DNA of 64,000 bases from Vespula vulgaris (taxonomy: Eukaryota > Arthropoda > Insecta > Hymenoptera > Vespidae). A program made the translations under genes and the position numbers. Each line of letters opens with the position of its first letter. The first letter of the stretch is position 1. Positions 1-13,930 of the stretch are shown one piece after another. The notes below the pieces were generated by a model. It had not been told where the DNA came from. It made no database searches and saw nothing but the letters and a program-made list of their open reading frames with translations. The DNA lies in the NCBI RefSeq assembly GCF_905475345.1, contig NC_066592.1, positions 4,447,001 through 4,511,000 on the forward strand, given 5' to 3'.

Positions 1-1932
1 GACGACTCACGCACGCACGCACGAAAGTAGAAAAGAACGCAAGGTGGCTCCTGTGTTTCGATACAGTAAAAGACTCGATGTGGGCTTGAGAGAGGGATGG
101 ATGAAAAAAAGGGAGAAAAAATGAACTTCGAGTAAAGGTGAAGATCGGTAGGGGTAAATTTGTGGGAAGAACGTGGCCTTTTCGTACGTACGTCTATATA
201 CTTACATATTTGTGTGGGTATGTTTTGTACGGGTATATATATGTATACGATTCAAACTCGTTAAGAGGGTGCAGGTGTGAACCGCAGTAGAACGTTATTG
301 TGATTAGAAATTATTGTCATCGTACACCTGCTCTGACGTACGTAGCAGCTTGTACATATATATTACATATTATGAAAGGAAGTGATGTGTTTTTTACAAC
401 ACCACGAATTACGAATGGAGTGATACAGTCTAAGTCGGTCAGAGGATAATGCGATCCTTGAATGATGTGGACTACTACTGTAATGACCGACCTTCAAATC
501 ATCCTGTTTTAAACGAACTTTTTCACGTGGAATGTTTGATGATCTAATCGACGAATCTACCGGCCAGTAAAAACTATTCAACAAGATCAAACAATCTATA
601 AGACAATATTTAAAAATAAAATCATCGAATGAATTATGTTAGAAAAAGAAAAGCAAGAAAAAATATACGAACAAATTATTTCGCAAATTGAACAGTTCTC
701 AATAATTGCTCGTTATTGATAATAATTTGTCCTTGGCGAATGAATTACTGGAAGTTTGGTGTTCAGAGGTATTCATCGTAAGTGTGTTAACGTCGTTCGC
801 GCGCATGTGTGAACTCGAAGAAGGTGTCGCGAGGTATCCGGGTCGTGTCTTGCTCGCTTTCGATGCGCAGGGAGAGAGGATAGGCCAAAAGGCTGTGCTG
901 CGGCGCCGGCGCCCTGGATAATCCAATGGGATCATCCGCCAATCCACGGAAAGCAGGCCAGACCAATAGTGAATCGTGGGGGGTGGTTCCTCGTGATGGC
1001 TTAATTGCTTTTCTGCGCGAACATTGATAATTTTTTCTTTTTTTAACTGCCAAATAAAGTTTGATTCTAAACAATGGAGAAGAGCTTGAATGTTTTACAA
1101 GAGATGTTCAATTATAAAAAGTTTGGTATGCTTGGAATTTTGTTTATTATAAACATGTTATTTTTAAACCACGGAAAATTGATGAGTGGGACAGATATTA
1201 AATTTGGCCGTCGACGAAATTGAAATGGTATAAACAAGAAAACAGTAACAATATTCCAAGTGTGCAATCTTTTAAATATAAAATACATTTCGAAAACATT
1301 CCATGCTATAATAAAATATAAAACGAAAGTGGGATGATCGAAGAACTATGATAACTAACAACGATCCAAATAAGATAAATTTATTAAGATCAAGATTAAG
1401 AGTTATATTCAATTACTCTGAAAGATTTATAGATATACACAAATTTTGTAGAAACTTTTCTAACAATACATTACTACTGTATGTGAACTCGAAAATGCTA
1501 TAAAAATACATAGTGCGATGGAATATACGAGATACCGAGAAAAAGAAGGGAGGGAACCTTGAGGATGAAATATGTGTCGTATGAGAACAGACTGCATTCG
1601 TTGAAAGAACAGCGACGGTGTTGGTGCATAATGACGACGGACGTTCGTATATTGAAAATAAAAATTCATTTTAATGCTAACAATTTCGTTAGAGCTTTCA
1701 GTGTTTCGGCAAGAAGTGGAAAGAAAAATCAAATTCGATTAAATTCAACGAAAATGAATTTTTAAGAAATTTTTCATCATTACTAACCATTTCTATCATA
1801 TGAATAATAGTACATGTATGGTAATAAACGTGTCTCATACATATATAAGTTTCTAATAATTTCTATATGAATTTTTATATATTTTTTGTAACTATTACAG
1901 TATACTAGTATCCTATGTAAATAACTGTACGC

Positions 1933-1937
<5 letters not shown>

Positions 1938-1987
<50 letters not shown>

Positions 1988-1988
1988 T
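1938..1988. repeat. (TA)n then (AC)n microsatellite
   Basis: Uninterrupted TA run of about 42 bases passing into ACACACA. Confidence 0.95.
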
Positions 1989-4900
1989 AGATATCAAAGA
2001 AAGTTTCGCGACATAAACGACAAAATGAATAACGTTGATCATCGTCGAAGAGACACGATAGTTCGATGGCGAGAAGAATTTGCGTCAGAAGAGCGACGAC
2101 GACAGGTGAAGAAGAAGAGAACCGCGATAATGGAAATAGAAGCGCGATCCTTTTAGACGACGTTCTGGATTATGACGCGAAACATGAGGAGGAGAAAAGA
2201 GGAGTGAGAAGTTCTGGTGAAGTACCGTTCTCGTTTCCAAAATTTCTTATTCACGCTAAATCGTTCGAAGAATATATCGGAATAGTGAGAAATCTTGAAT
2301 CTCGTCAACAAATTTTCCTAAATTTTAAATTAAATAAATTGTTTTTACTAAAACAATTCAATCATCTCTTTGACATTAACATACAATAATGAAAATGAGT
2401 AAATCATAAAAGTAAAAGAAAAAAAAAAATCATATACCCATATACCTGACATAATCATATATGTATTAAAAAATATCTATAAACAATAAACGTAGAAAGA
2501 AAATAACCATATACCTGTACACCCAAAAACACATAATCAAAATATAATATAAATGTATCAAAAAGAAAGAAGAAAGAAAAGAAAAAAAAACAAGAAATGA
2601 CAGAAGAAAGGATCAGTTGTCTACGCAGACGCAATCGTCAAAATGCAATTTGGCAGACGTCCTAATCGTTACTCGAGGAAAGTAGAGGAACGCGTAAGTA
2701 GGTTCGCTCGTCGCTTTGGTATCCCGTTAACGAGGGAGAGAAGACGGCGAACTAGAAAAGGGATCTTCGAGAATAGACGTCGCGATAGCGCGGAAACGGC
2801 CTTAAAGACTCTTAAATCCTCTTCACGAGGGAGAGAAGCTTCTCTTTCTTTCTTTCTTTCTTTCTCGAGACGACGCGACGGCTCGCGCCGAGAAGTTGAC
2901 ACAGGGGACAGGTGGATCTAAATAAAGACTGGACCGACGCCAGGAGCCACAAAGATGGCCGACACCGAGACGCGAGACGTCGTCGTCGTCGTCGTTGTCG
3001 TCGTCAACGAACGACGACATCGTCTTCTTGTTATCTTCGTTGTTCGTCAACGATCTATACATCGAAAAAAAAATCTATCGTTCGTTCGTGTCAAAAATCG
3101 AGTTTATCGTCGAATTAAAAATCGTCGATAATTTTTTATATAAACGATTACGTTAGCTTTCTTATCTATCAAGTTTAATATTAATTTTCAAGTTATATCA
3201 AGTATACCGATTATATCTATAAAAAATATATCATACTATAAATTATTGTTTCAATATTTTTTTTACAAATAAACAAATTCAATGTACGGATCGATCATGA
3301 AATTAATGATAATGTCTTCGAATAAAATCTATATGTCATTAATCTCATTACTAATATATGTATTAATATAACGTGTAAATGAATATTAATATTCATTATC
3401 ACGATCATAAAAAAAAAGCACGACTCGAAAGATTTCCTAATACTTCTAATAACTCAAATGAAATACGTTTTCACGAATTTGGATCGAACGAGAGGGAGAA
3501 AGTTAAAATGCTTCCGTGTTGGATGCATCGCGGACGCGTCGGCGGGCCGAACGGTGTTAGATTTCACTTATCCCACCTACGTTTCGCTAATTCGAGGACA
3601 CGCGTTCTTTGCCACGTGGTGCTAGAGCGTAGAAGAAGAAGAACGTGACGTAAGCAATATCCTTGCCAATTACGCCTTCACCGAGACGCATCGAAACTTA
3701 CGTATATACATATATTCACGTACCTACTATGTTATACGATTATTCTCATTGGCTAAGCATTAATTTATAACTCCCACCATGTTGCGTCCCCATCGAAAAT
3801 AAATCCCAACGCAACAATATTTAAAACTTTTCGTCGGCGTGCCAAATGCGCCCGCGCGTTCTATGCCAAATGCCAGAGTAGTACGAGATTCAAAACTCGC
3901 GCCAAATTTCCTTCTCTCTAATATCTCTCTATCTCTCTATCTCTACCTCTCTCTTTCTCTCTCTGATTCTCGCGACATATTAATAAATTAGCCGACGTAA
4001 GGGAGTCACAGAAAACGCTTTTGAAATGTTCTCTATCTCGTACGATGAGACGACGAATCTCTCGAAAGATGCAAAGCTTTGCATGGGGCCTGAATCGAGG
4101 AACAGGGCAAAAAAGAACGAATTCTTGTCGTCCATGGGGTCGAAAGCGCGTATTCACGATTCTCCGTTCATTCTTCTCTCTTTCACGGACTCGTTTCGAA
4201 AGGAGATGTCTTGAATTTTCTTTTCTTTTTTTTTCTTTCTTCATGTTGTTATAATTAAATTCTTCAAAGAAAAAAAAGAAAAAGAAAAAAAAATTAAATA
4301 AAGGAAAAGAAAAAGAAAAAGAAAAAAACCATTAAGTACAACACCAAAAAAATACAACACCAATAGCGACACCAAGTGTAGTGTAAGCTTTCACCACACA
4401 CACAAGGTTATTATTAATATTACAGTGGTTAGCGGAGCCTGTACACTCGACTAGACTCTTTCCCTCTTTCTTTCTCCCTTCTTTACTCTATCTTCCGATT
4501 CTCTATCTATCTCTGTTTTTTTTTTCCTATTTATTTCTCTATGCTCCGAAAAGAGACTTCCGGCTTTCCGCGAAACTTACAACATGTGCCAATACGAAAT
4601 ACCGTGAATAACCCTTACGATACCTATTAAACGGCTTAAATAATTCCCAGAAGTTGTCTTTTGGTTTGATAGTTGTAAATAAACTTCGAATTACAATCGA
4701 TTTCAATAATCATATTCTATGTTCTAAATAATTATAAGTAATCTAAATAGGATAACAACGAACAAATTGTCAACTCTAACCGAAAAGCAAATATGTATAC
4801 AAAATTTAATTCGTTTAGAAGTTTACTTTCGTAAAAAGATAGTAATTCGATTTTTTAATCGTCGAAAAGAATTTTTTAAATAGTAATAAATTTAATAAGT

Positions 4901-5208
4901 TCGAAAATTGTTTTAAACGAAATTTAAACGTAATCGGAAATTGGAAAGATAGCCCCTTTTCGTTATCCACGTTCGATCGCATCTAAGTTTTGTTCGGAAA
5001 ATAACGCGAAGGAATCTGGTCGTGGCAAATAAGGTTGAACTGCGATAAAATCGATAGAAACGTAATAAAGAATTAACGCCGCGCCAAGCTTTGTGTCCTG
5101 GGCCAAGCCAGGTCGATTTTTCACGATCAACGAATACACAGCGTGTCGTTTCGCGTTCTCCTTCTAACTCTATCTCTGTCTGTCTTTCGTCTCTCTCTAC
5201 ATCTCTTC

Positions 5209-5213
<5 letters not shown>

Positions 5214-5262
<49 letters not shown>

Positions 5263-5285
5263 GTCTCTCTCTCTCTCTCTCTCTT
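5214..5285. repeat. (CT)n microsatellite, 72 bp
   Basis: CT run with two GT interruptions. It makes Leu/Ser frames that are not genes. Confidence 0.95.
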
Positions 5286-7294
5286 TATGAGGAGGAGTCC
5301 TCGTCGACGTCGCTGATAAAATCTATTTTCGCTTTTAGCCGGACAAAAGGAAGAGAGAGCACGCGCACGCGCTCGTTTTCGTCCGGCGCGAAAGAATAAA
5401 TATTTGTGTTGAGTTAAATGGCTCCCGAGACGTGAACGAAAATCTCGATTTGATCCTACAAGAATTCTTCGACTCGTTGATTGCTAACTATTAATGCTAT
5501 TCTCGATCCCGATATCGATTTTTCTATTATATATTGTTCCAAAAAATGTTTCTAAGATTCCTAGATTAACATTTGGAAAAAATTATAATTATAAATATCA
5601 AGTATCATACTAATGTAATATTTGATAAAATGGAATATTATACGGGCATATCGACTTAGAGAATATCGAAGAGAGACAGTTAAATCATTAAAATTATGGA
5701 AAAGAAATTTTGTTATCAGAAGTAACGTTAAAAAAAAATTTTTTAAATAATAAACAAGGGAAATGATTGCGTGAAAATTCAATCACAGAAATGAAGAAAA
5801 ATTCACTACGAAAAGCACAAAAAATAATGATCGTTTCGATGTTCGACTAATAGCAAATAATCACGTTATTAATAAGATCGATCCGTCACAAATATTATTG
5901 ATTAATTATAAAAGAAATTATCGCAAACGTTTCCGTTCTTACTCGTAGCCCTCGTATTGGCGATTTGTTAGCGTTATCAGAGAAAACAGTCTTCGAATTT
6001 CTTTTCTTTTTTTTTTCTAAATGTATTACAAAAGGAGGGAAACGAATTCGAACGCACAGGCATTATGGCTGTATCGTTACGTTACACGTTAAAATTCATT
6101 ATCATCATCGTTACCGTGTCATTATTATAATTATGCTTGATTAAAAAACAAGAGGTGTGTGTATGTGTCTATATACGTATGTGTGTGAGAGAAGAGTGAA
6201 GTATAAGATAAAAAAAAGATTTAAAAAAAAAAAAACAAAAAAAAAAGATAAAAGAAAGAGTCAAAACCAGTAAACAAACAATCGCAACTCGCTCAGCAAC
6301 CGCAATCTCAATTATTCATCACTTCAACGTAAACTTCACTAAGAAAGTAGAAACAAGGAAAGTAAGAAAAAAAAACACAACTCAAAAAAAAAGAGATACG
6401 GTAGATGAAGAAGAGGAAGAGACCGAACCCTCCGAAGAGATCTCCCTTGCAAGTAGCGTGTATACTTCATCGAAAGAAATTCGTAGGTACTCGTGTGGCT
6501 TCGTATACGTGTGCGTGTGCCGTATATTATATCCCCTTTCTCTTTCTCTCTCTCTCTCTCTCAATTCCCCTCTCTCTTTCTTTCCCCCTTTCTCACCCTT
6601 TCTTTCACAGTTTTCGCGAATATTTCTCCCTCTTTTCTCATACATGTATTTTTTTCTCTTTTAGTAGATGGACTTCTTTTTTTTTCTTTTTCTCGCCTCT
6701 TTCGTTCGTTATACATAGTCTCTCTTTTACAAACGTTTGTTTCATCATTTTCTTTCATTTTTATTCTCTTTTACTTTTGCTCCTTAGAACGGCCCACGGC
6801 CCTCTCAAGGATCTCGAAAAGAGGACTCTCTGCTTGCTGCCTTACGCTCACGCGTCAGGATGCTGAAACGTTATATATAAGACTGTCTTCAACAAAAAAA
6901 TCTACGATCTCAACCACGAACCGTATGCGATTAAACGAACACTTATGTATATGCCTATGTATTATATTATATTATTTATACGCGTTAGTGTGTAGTACGC
7001 GTTGTAGTCTCATTGTCGGTAAATAAAAAAGAAAAATATATAAAACGATTTTTCTGGAGGAGAGAAAAAATATCCGTCGTATCGATCGGATTTTATAGAA
7101 AAACAAAAAATAAGTAGGCTTTTCTTTTTTACGTTCATCACGTTACATTGAAAATCGCCAAAAAGAATCTTGAAAATGTTTACGATTGAGATTCGATGCA
7201 TCTTACGCTACTTCCTTCATCTATACTCTGCGATAAGTTACAACACTTACGTTCTTAAATATACTTCGAAAAAATCACATCAACATAGACTCAC

Positions 7295-8020
7295 CCATAT
7301 TGGCCTGGAAGAACCGCAGGATATCCAGCTCGAATGCCAGCAGCAAATGGGAATGCTGAAATCATAAATGGTGTACGATTAATTTCTATTTGCGTTTTCT
7401 AATCATCGACCCTGAACTACGTTTACGTTTCGATGGTTTTTACGTACGAATGGGACAAAGACATAGTTGGTACTTTCTAAATGCGTCTACATGAAATAAA
7501 AAGAAGAACAGAAATAACATAAAAATGAAAAATAAGTAGCAATTTGGTCGAAACAAAGAACGTGGCTAAAGGAGAGAAAAAAGAATAAGAGAAGAAAAGA
7601 CAAATGTAAAGTCGGTGGCTCCGTTAGGGCAATTTTAGACACAGACTCCAAAGCTATGTTGGCCTAAAGCCATTTAAGAAAAAAGAGAGAGAGAGAAAGC
7701 AAGCGAGAATGATGCTGAGAACGCGACTACCACTTCATTTGGGCTTCCAAAAATGTTTCTCGCCCTTTCTGTGCTCCGCTATCGTCCCTCTCTTTCTCTC
7801 TTTTGAGATCAAAGATCAAACTGGGTTACGTAACGCGACTCCACTCTACCTTCTATCTTTATCAACATCTAGCTGAAGAAACAAACGCGTGAACCATGCG
7901 ATAAGTTAGCTACGATCGAGATCTCTAGCATACAGAATACAGGGTAGAATTTTTGATTACAACATTGTGACCAACCACAATTATTCTAAATTTTTTAACG
8001 AGAATTCATTGATACATACA

Positions 8021-8078
<58 letters not shown>

Positions 8079-10031
8079 CTCGAAGATTCTGTTTCAACTA
8101 TCATATTTTATCTTTTTGGTCAAACAATCGAACTTAAATTCTAAGATATTAAAAAAGAATTTTTGTTTTAATAAATTTCTCTTTCATATATCTTTATCTT
8201 TATCATTTGAGATGAAGAAAAAACTATGGCCAATCTCTATATGTACTGTCTTTCCTACTTCAAAGGTCAAAATGTGTACCGTGTTCTTCCAGTAAGACAA
8301 AACTCACTGAGTCGAGCCACGTATCATTGGACGTTTAGTACGGTAAATATGATTTACAGAGAACACTCACTTTTCTAAGTGTTAGTGTCAGAATCGTAAA
8401 ACGATCGTCTATGTGCTTTCGGTACTGAACAGACTGGAAATAAGTAAAACTGTAGATCTTGGAATAACCAAGCACTGTAGTACTATAATATCTTAAGGCA
8501 AACGCTGTATGACTCATCTGTGCTTTCACGTTTCAATTTTTTTTACGATTTCTCGAACGCATCGAAATGTTCATTATTCACTTAAAAATAGACCGAATGT
8601 TTGCGAGGTTAAACATCGGACCGACGTATCGCAAAGATTCTCTGGAAATTGTATCAAATGAGATATCTTTACACTATTCGAAAGAAAGAAAGAATGTTAA
8701 ACACTAGAACAGTATCACCTATTTATTCAATCTATAAAATAAAATTGGGATATTGGCAAAAGTTTTCGTGGAATGAGATCTTCAACCTCTTGTTATTTCA
8801 ATGAAAAAAACTTATAAAAAGACTTTTAATTTGTAACACACTTACATCCAATTTTTACTCCGATTAGTCGAATTATTTTATAAAATATTTTCGACAGACG
8901 TCACTATTCTAAAGATAATGCAAAATAATAATGAAAGAAAAAAACGTGTAGAAGTGAACTTACTCGTTTGCAAGTTACCCCTCGGCTTGGCTCCGAGTAT
9001 TGCTAAGTTAACGTTGGCCTTGCGACCATCGATGATGGGATTAGGATCCTTGCATGCTCTCTCAGCAGCCGCTCTGTCTCCCATGATAACCTACGAGCAA
9101 AATCGATTGATCCAACACGTCTGAATTGCTTGTACGTGATCGTCGAGTAGCGAGCAATGAATAAATGACGTGAACAAGGCAAAAATACTTTCGTTAATCA
9201 ACAAGAATGACGTAAGGTCGATGCTCGAATTTCCATGTTATCTAAAGTAGACTAATGATAAGACGGAGAACAGGTTTTTCGACCGAGTTTTATGCCATTT
9301 ATACATTCGTGACATTCGCGAAAGAACTTTATCGGCAAGAGGACACCGTGTGAAAGTTAGTCCATTTCGGACAAGAGCATGGAAACTAGTTCGCTTTTAA
9401 TCGCAATGATTTACGAGTTTATCGATAGGGACCGGATTTCCTTCGCGGAGAAACAAACTCGATTCAAGTCGTAAATCATACGAACATAAGCTCTGATGAG
9501 ATTAAAAGTATGTACGTATTGCCTCGTGTATACTTTCATTTGACTAGATATTAGTAATTCATTCTATTATAATAAGCTTCATGTTCGACAACGCCAACAG
9601 TAAAGTCACACTTGTACGAAGAAATTTTTTCAATACTAGCAAGTTCTCATTAATTCTTATTGTAATAAATATGATAATCAAACGTTTTGTTAGCAATATT
9701 TTTTTCCGTTTGGTACTATTTATCAGTCCGATCTATCTATGCAAACATTGTTAAGATGTATACTCACGAAACCATAGCCTCTGCTCTTTCCAGTCTGTCT
9801 GTCGGTGATGACAACGGCTTCCTCGATATCCCCATAAACACTGAAATGTTCCCTGAGACTTTTATCGGTCGTGTGATAAGGTAGACCGCCAACGAATAAC
9901 TTAGTCCAGGTGGTATCTTTTTGCTGAGGTGTGGCACCCGCAAGAGCACCCAGCCCGGAAACAAGCTCGTCCGGGCCTGGTGCTCCCACAGCGCCCACGG
10001 CACTGAGACCGGCGGCACCGGGCATCAACAT
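7295..10031 (-). CDS. RBM24: RBM24/RBM38-like RNA-binding protein (SUP-12 type), 5' part; later exons not in window
   Basis: Single-RRM RNA-binding protein of the RBM24/RBM38/SUP-12 family, which controls muscle alternative splicing and mRNA stability in other animals. Three exons are visible on the minus strand: 10031-9768, 9090-8964 and 7355-7295. They join through GTGAGT and GTAAGT donors and TAG/CAG acceptors with matching phases (0, then 1). The RRM covers about residues 41-118, with RNP2 LFVGGL at 45-50 and RNP1 RGYGFVIM at 84-91. It continues into the family signature KDPNPIIDGRKANVNLA and then GAKPR. Exon 3 encodes a Gly/Ala/Pro segment (FPFAAGIRAGYP) and ends in phase 2 at GTGAGT, so the gene continues left of what I can identify. 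The start is the first ATG (MLMPGAAGL), with an in-frame stop further upstream at 10094-10092. Family assignment is firm. The exact N-terminus is less certain, because an upstream coding exon could be spliced in-frame between 10094 and 10031. Confidence 0.92.
8012..8070. repeat. (ACAT)n then (AT)n microsatellite in RBM24 intron 2
   Basis: About nine ACAT units followed by an uninterrupted AT run, inside the intron between the second and third visible RBM24 exons. Confidence 0.95.
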
Positions 10032-10862
10032 CCTCCAAATTTTGGCGATGTCACCGCCGGACGACAAAACCACTTGATCAATCTTGACAATTTATTTGGT
10101 ACTTTAGGGATGAAAAGAAATCAGGCGTGCCGTTGGTTCAACAGCATCTAGGTCAAATTAACGCGTGGTTGTCCTTTCTGGAAATATAAAATAGTAACGA
10201 TTTGAAAACGTGTTCTACTCGAGTAAAAAACGTTAAGCGACTTTATACGACATCATTTCTTTCCTCGATATAATAATATTTACTAATTATTCAAAATCAA
10301 TCTTTAACTCGATAATAAAAATCGTCTAATCAGTTCTTTAAATCCCAAGAATTTTTTAAATACTTACTTTATATAATCTTTAAAAATCTCTCAATTCTAA
10401 ACTATTCAACGCATCCTGTTAGTGTCGTGCAGAAACGATCGAAAAGGAACGAAAACGGTTTTCCCTTCGTCACAAGCCATTTCTCTCTCTCTCTCTCCCT
10501 CTCTTTCTCTCTCTCAACGAATCGATGACTTCAGCATGTACAAAGCGAACAGATAAAAATCCCCCTTTGCACGGAAGCCGCGAGAGAAGGAGAAGGAGAG
10601 AGAAAGAGAAAGGGAGAGAAAGAGAAAGACAGACAGAGAAAGAAAGACAGAGAACTAGCTAGAGAAGTCTCGTCGAGGAAGGAGAAGAAAAGGGCAAGGA
10701 GGAGGGAACCCTGACCTCCATTCAAGGTTGGAAGAGCCTGAAAAAGGGAGGTAGCGCAGCTTAGACCCTATACCTTGCTCAGGTAGATCGTGTATAGGGT
10801 ATTTTTCGTAGGGCTCTCTCGCCTTTCGAGTTTCAGCGATGGAGCCTGCAGAAACGAAAGGT

Positions 10863-10883
10863 CCTCTCTCTCTCTCTCTCTCT

Positions 10884-10936
<53 letters not shown>
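10863..10936. repeat. (CT)n microsatellite, about 74 bp
   Basis: CT run beside the GC-richer patch upstream of RBM24; on the RBM24 strand it is a GA tract, which in flies often binds GAGA factor near promoters. Confidence 0.95.
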
Positions 10937-10938
<2 letters not shown>

Positions 10939-13873
10939 ATCTCTTTTCCTCCCTCTTTAAGAGCTGCCTGAAGCGGACTGCGTCCCTCTCTCATTGTGCA
11001 CACCAGGCCTCGACGAGGACCCAACGTACCTCCCTCTCCGTTCCTCCCAACACAGCTCGTCTCACCTAGCTTTCGTTTCTCCCTGACCGTCGTTACCCCC
11101 ACCACAAACAACACCGGGCCCTTTTACTCGGGAACCGACGTCCGTCCGTTCGTTCGTCCGTTCGTTTCTGCCGAATCCCCCAAAACGATCCGGCAGCTGC
11201 TGCAGAAAACCGGTGCAGCACTGCGTATAATCACATTGTTGTAGTGCGTTCGGCTCCTTTCCTCCTCCTCCTCCTCCTCTTCATCCTCCTCCAACTTCTT
11301 CTACTCCTCCACTAACCTTTTCCCACCCCCCCTCTCTCTCTCTTTTTCTTTCTTTCTCTATCCCTTTTTTTCCTCTCTTTCGGAACGTCCTAGACGTCCT
11401 CCTAGTCGCAAACCTCGCCGAAACGATTGGCCGAGCATAAAGGCTGCTTTCCTGAACGCAACAACAACGTGAACGTTATCACGTAAGAGTTTAACACGAA
11501 AACTATCCAAGCGATTTTAACGAGCATTGGTTCAACTGTCTTTGAAAACTGATAATAAATGCTGATAGTCTAACTTGCAACATTTTATTTATCGTCACTA
11601 ATACTAATATAACTGATTCGTCGAAATATAGTTTTCTTGGTCAATATAAGAGCCTTCGAAACGGATACATAATTATCATGATATGTTAGAAGAAAATCTT
11701 TACATTTATATATTTGAGAATTTTTGATCTATTGTTAACAAGCATATTTGTTATGTATCTATATTCAGCTGTAAATGTTAATGTTCATACATGATAATTA
11801 AATTTATATAACTTTAACCTCGCAAATATATTTGTTATTTTATGGCATTAGTTTTAAAATAACATTCATTTTCAAAATAATCTTTATTGATTTATGTAAC
11901 TAGTTGCAAGTAGTTACTGTTTTCTTCTTTCTTCTATAAAAATTTACATTTGCCGTTGTTCAATATGATCATAGACGATCTAAGTACTGTAGTACCTAAA
12001 AACTGAAAGTAACGGGTATTTGAAAAACCTTCTATCCTTTTCAGTTGTCCCTTCAGGTAGACGGTTAGAACCCTCAGTAGAGAAAGTACTGCTTCGAGAA
12101 AGAACAACAGCCGTTAAGCGGGACACAGCTGAGTTAGTCATAACTCGATCTTCGTCAAATCGATTACTCACTCTGACACAATAGAAGTTCACGTCGTTTG
12201 ATGGTAGTAAAGTGAACACACTAGGACAAATGAGAATTTTCGATGGCATAGGACAAATATCCTATATCATCGTCACGACGTATATACGCCGTTTTATCGC
12301 GCGTTCGATGCTGGCCGATTGCCACGCGCTCAATTTTGCCCACGAAAATATCTTCTCGGCCAAAGTCACAAAGGCCAGACAGAGAAAGAAATAAAGAAGT
12401 TTATTATACTAGAGCTGTGAATCTTACGAGTATATAGACAGTTAAAACTTTGGAGAAAAAGAAAAAAATAATTATATCTCGAGTAAAATCTCTTCGAAAG
12501 CGAAAAAGGTAAAATAAATAAATTTCTTATACTATACTGAAATATGTTCTAGAACATTTTACAACAATCATTATAATAATAATTACAATGTAAATTCGAG
12601 GGAAGAAACAAATCGTTATTTAAATTTTTGTGGCAAGTAAGAGAGAAAGAGATAGAAAAAAGAAAGAGAGAAAGAAACATTAGAAAACTAGAAGACGATT
12701 TCATTGACGATCTTCCACACGAACTTTTCCGCGTCAGCTTTTAAAAATTTCGAAAGAGATCGTTTCCAATGGGCAGCGCGACGAGGCATCGATAACACGA
12801 TTATCGAATTGTTTGCATCTCATGTGGAAACACTTGTTGAAGCACGATCAATGATGATGGTTGGTAAGCGCGTACGCACGATGGCCACTTTTTGCGCACA
12901 TTTTTCAAAATCTAATTGAAATTCGATTTTAATCGGTTAACTCGAGGAAAACAAAGTTTACTCGTCGGGAAAATTACATTCGTAAATGAGAAAATGAATG
13001 TATCATTCATACACTCATCGTAAAAACATTATTCTTTCTAATGCATTCATTTGTATATCAGCAGTCAATAATTTTATCATAAAAAATAAAAAAATTATGA
13101 TTGTATATTAGAAATATGCATACTCATGTTTAAAATGCTAATCAATAGAAAATGCAAAATCGAAACAAACTTGAATGCATTTGATTACTACATTCACTAC
13201 TATTCTGTTATTTAACCAACCAATCGGTTATTGTAACTACTTTTAACAAACTTAATATTAATCTTATTCGTTAATTGTCGAATGAAGCAAAACCAAAAAA
13301 AAAAAAAAATCCTCATTCTAATAGAAGCGAAAAGACCGTGACTTTTCAATAGTATAAACATTGACGTTGTTTTATCAAATCGTTTTTTTAAAGAAAAACA
13401 TATCTCATTATATCTCTTCGATCTATGAAAGGTTGGTAAACATGGTTGGAATACTTAGTATCTCTCATTTTTATCGATGTAAAATCTTTGTCGTGAAGAA
13501 AAGAAGAGAAAAATAAGGAAGATGGATAAAAGAGAGAGAGACAGAGACAGAAAAAGAGAGAGAGAGAGAGAAAGAAAGGAAGAAAGAACGGCCATTCGAG
13601 CAGAGTGCCGAGGGAGATTTCCAGGCGGATCGTGTTGCCCGAGGCAGCCTGGTCCAACTCGAAAAAGTTCGCCGTTCGTCGTGTAAACACAGACTTTTCC
13701 TTTAAATCCGTGTCTACGGTTGTGGAACCATCGAGCATGATTCTCGACGCCATACTAGCTCGCGAAAGTAGTCCTTTTTCGAGCGGCTAACTTCGATCGC
13801 GTTATAACGAACATATTTCTCGAAAAGTATACAATTACAAATATGTACTATATACGAAGTAAGAGAAAGAAAA

Positions 13874-13879
<6 letters not shown>

Positions 13880-13929
<50 letters not shown>
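13880..13929. repeat. (GA)n microsatellite
   Basis: About 50 bases of nearly pure GA. Confidence 0.95.

Positions 13930-13930
<1 letters not shown>

Larger units (their letters stand above)
1..7294. other. Non-coding stretch to the left of the RBM24-like exons
   Basis: I find no convincing exon here. The open frames are low-complexity (CT, GA or TA repeats read in frame) or lack any family resemblance and splice context. GC-richer patches lie near 780-1020, 2640-3020, 3480-3660, 3780-3920 and 6780-6860. The patch near 3520-3660 contains a CACGTG E-box and a TGACGTAA CRE-like motif. Because the RBM24-like gene runs leftwards and its last visible exon ends in an open phase, this stretch is most likely intron of that gene or contains exons I cannot recognise. 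Confidence 0.5.

Noticed and set aside
699..1074. Overlapping frames on both strands in a GC-richer patch
   Set aside because: Several frames are open at once because of composition; none resembles the missing RBM24 C-terminus or another family.
5091..5399. Plus-strand frame of about 100 codons rich in Leu/Ser
   Set aside because: It is a CT microsatellite read in frame; no homology, no splice context.
6405..7026. Overlapping plus-strand frames of 150-177 codons, hydrophobic and Ser/Leu/Phe-rich
   Set aside because: They run through CT/TTTCT low-complexity sequence, open in several frames at once, which marks pyrimidine-rich DNA rather than coding sequence.
7615..7680. Possible tRNA-like or conserved RNA segment in the RBM24 intron side
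   Set aside because: No cloverleaf with A and B box spacing could be drawn; no stable long hairpin by eye.
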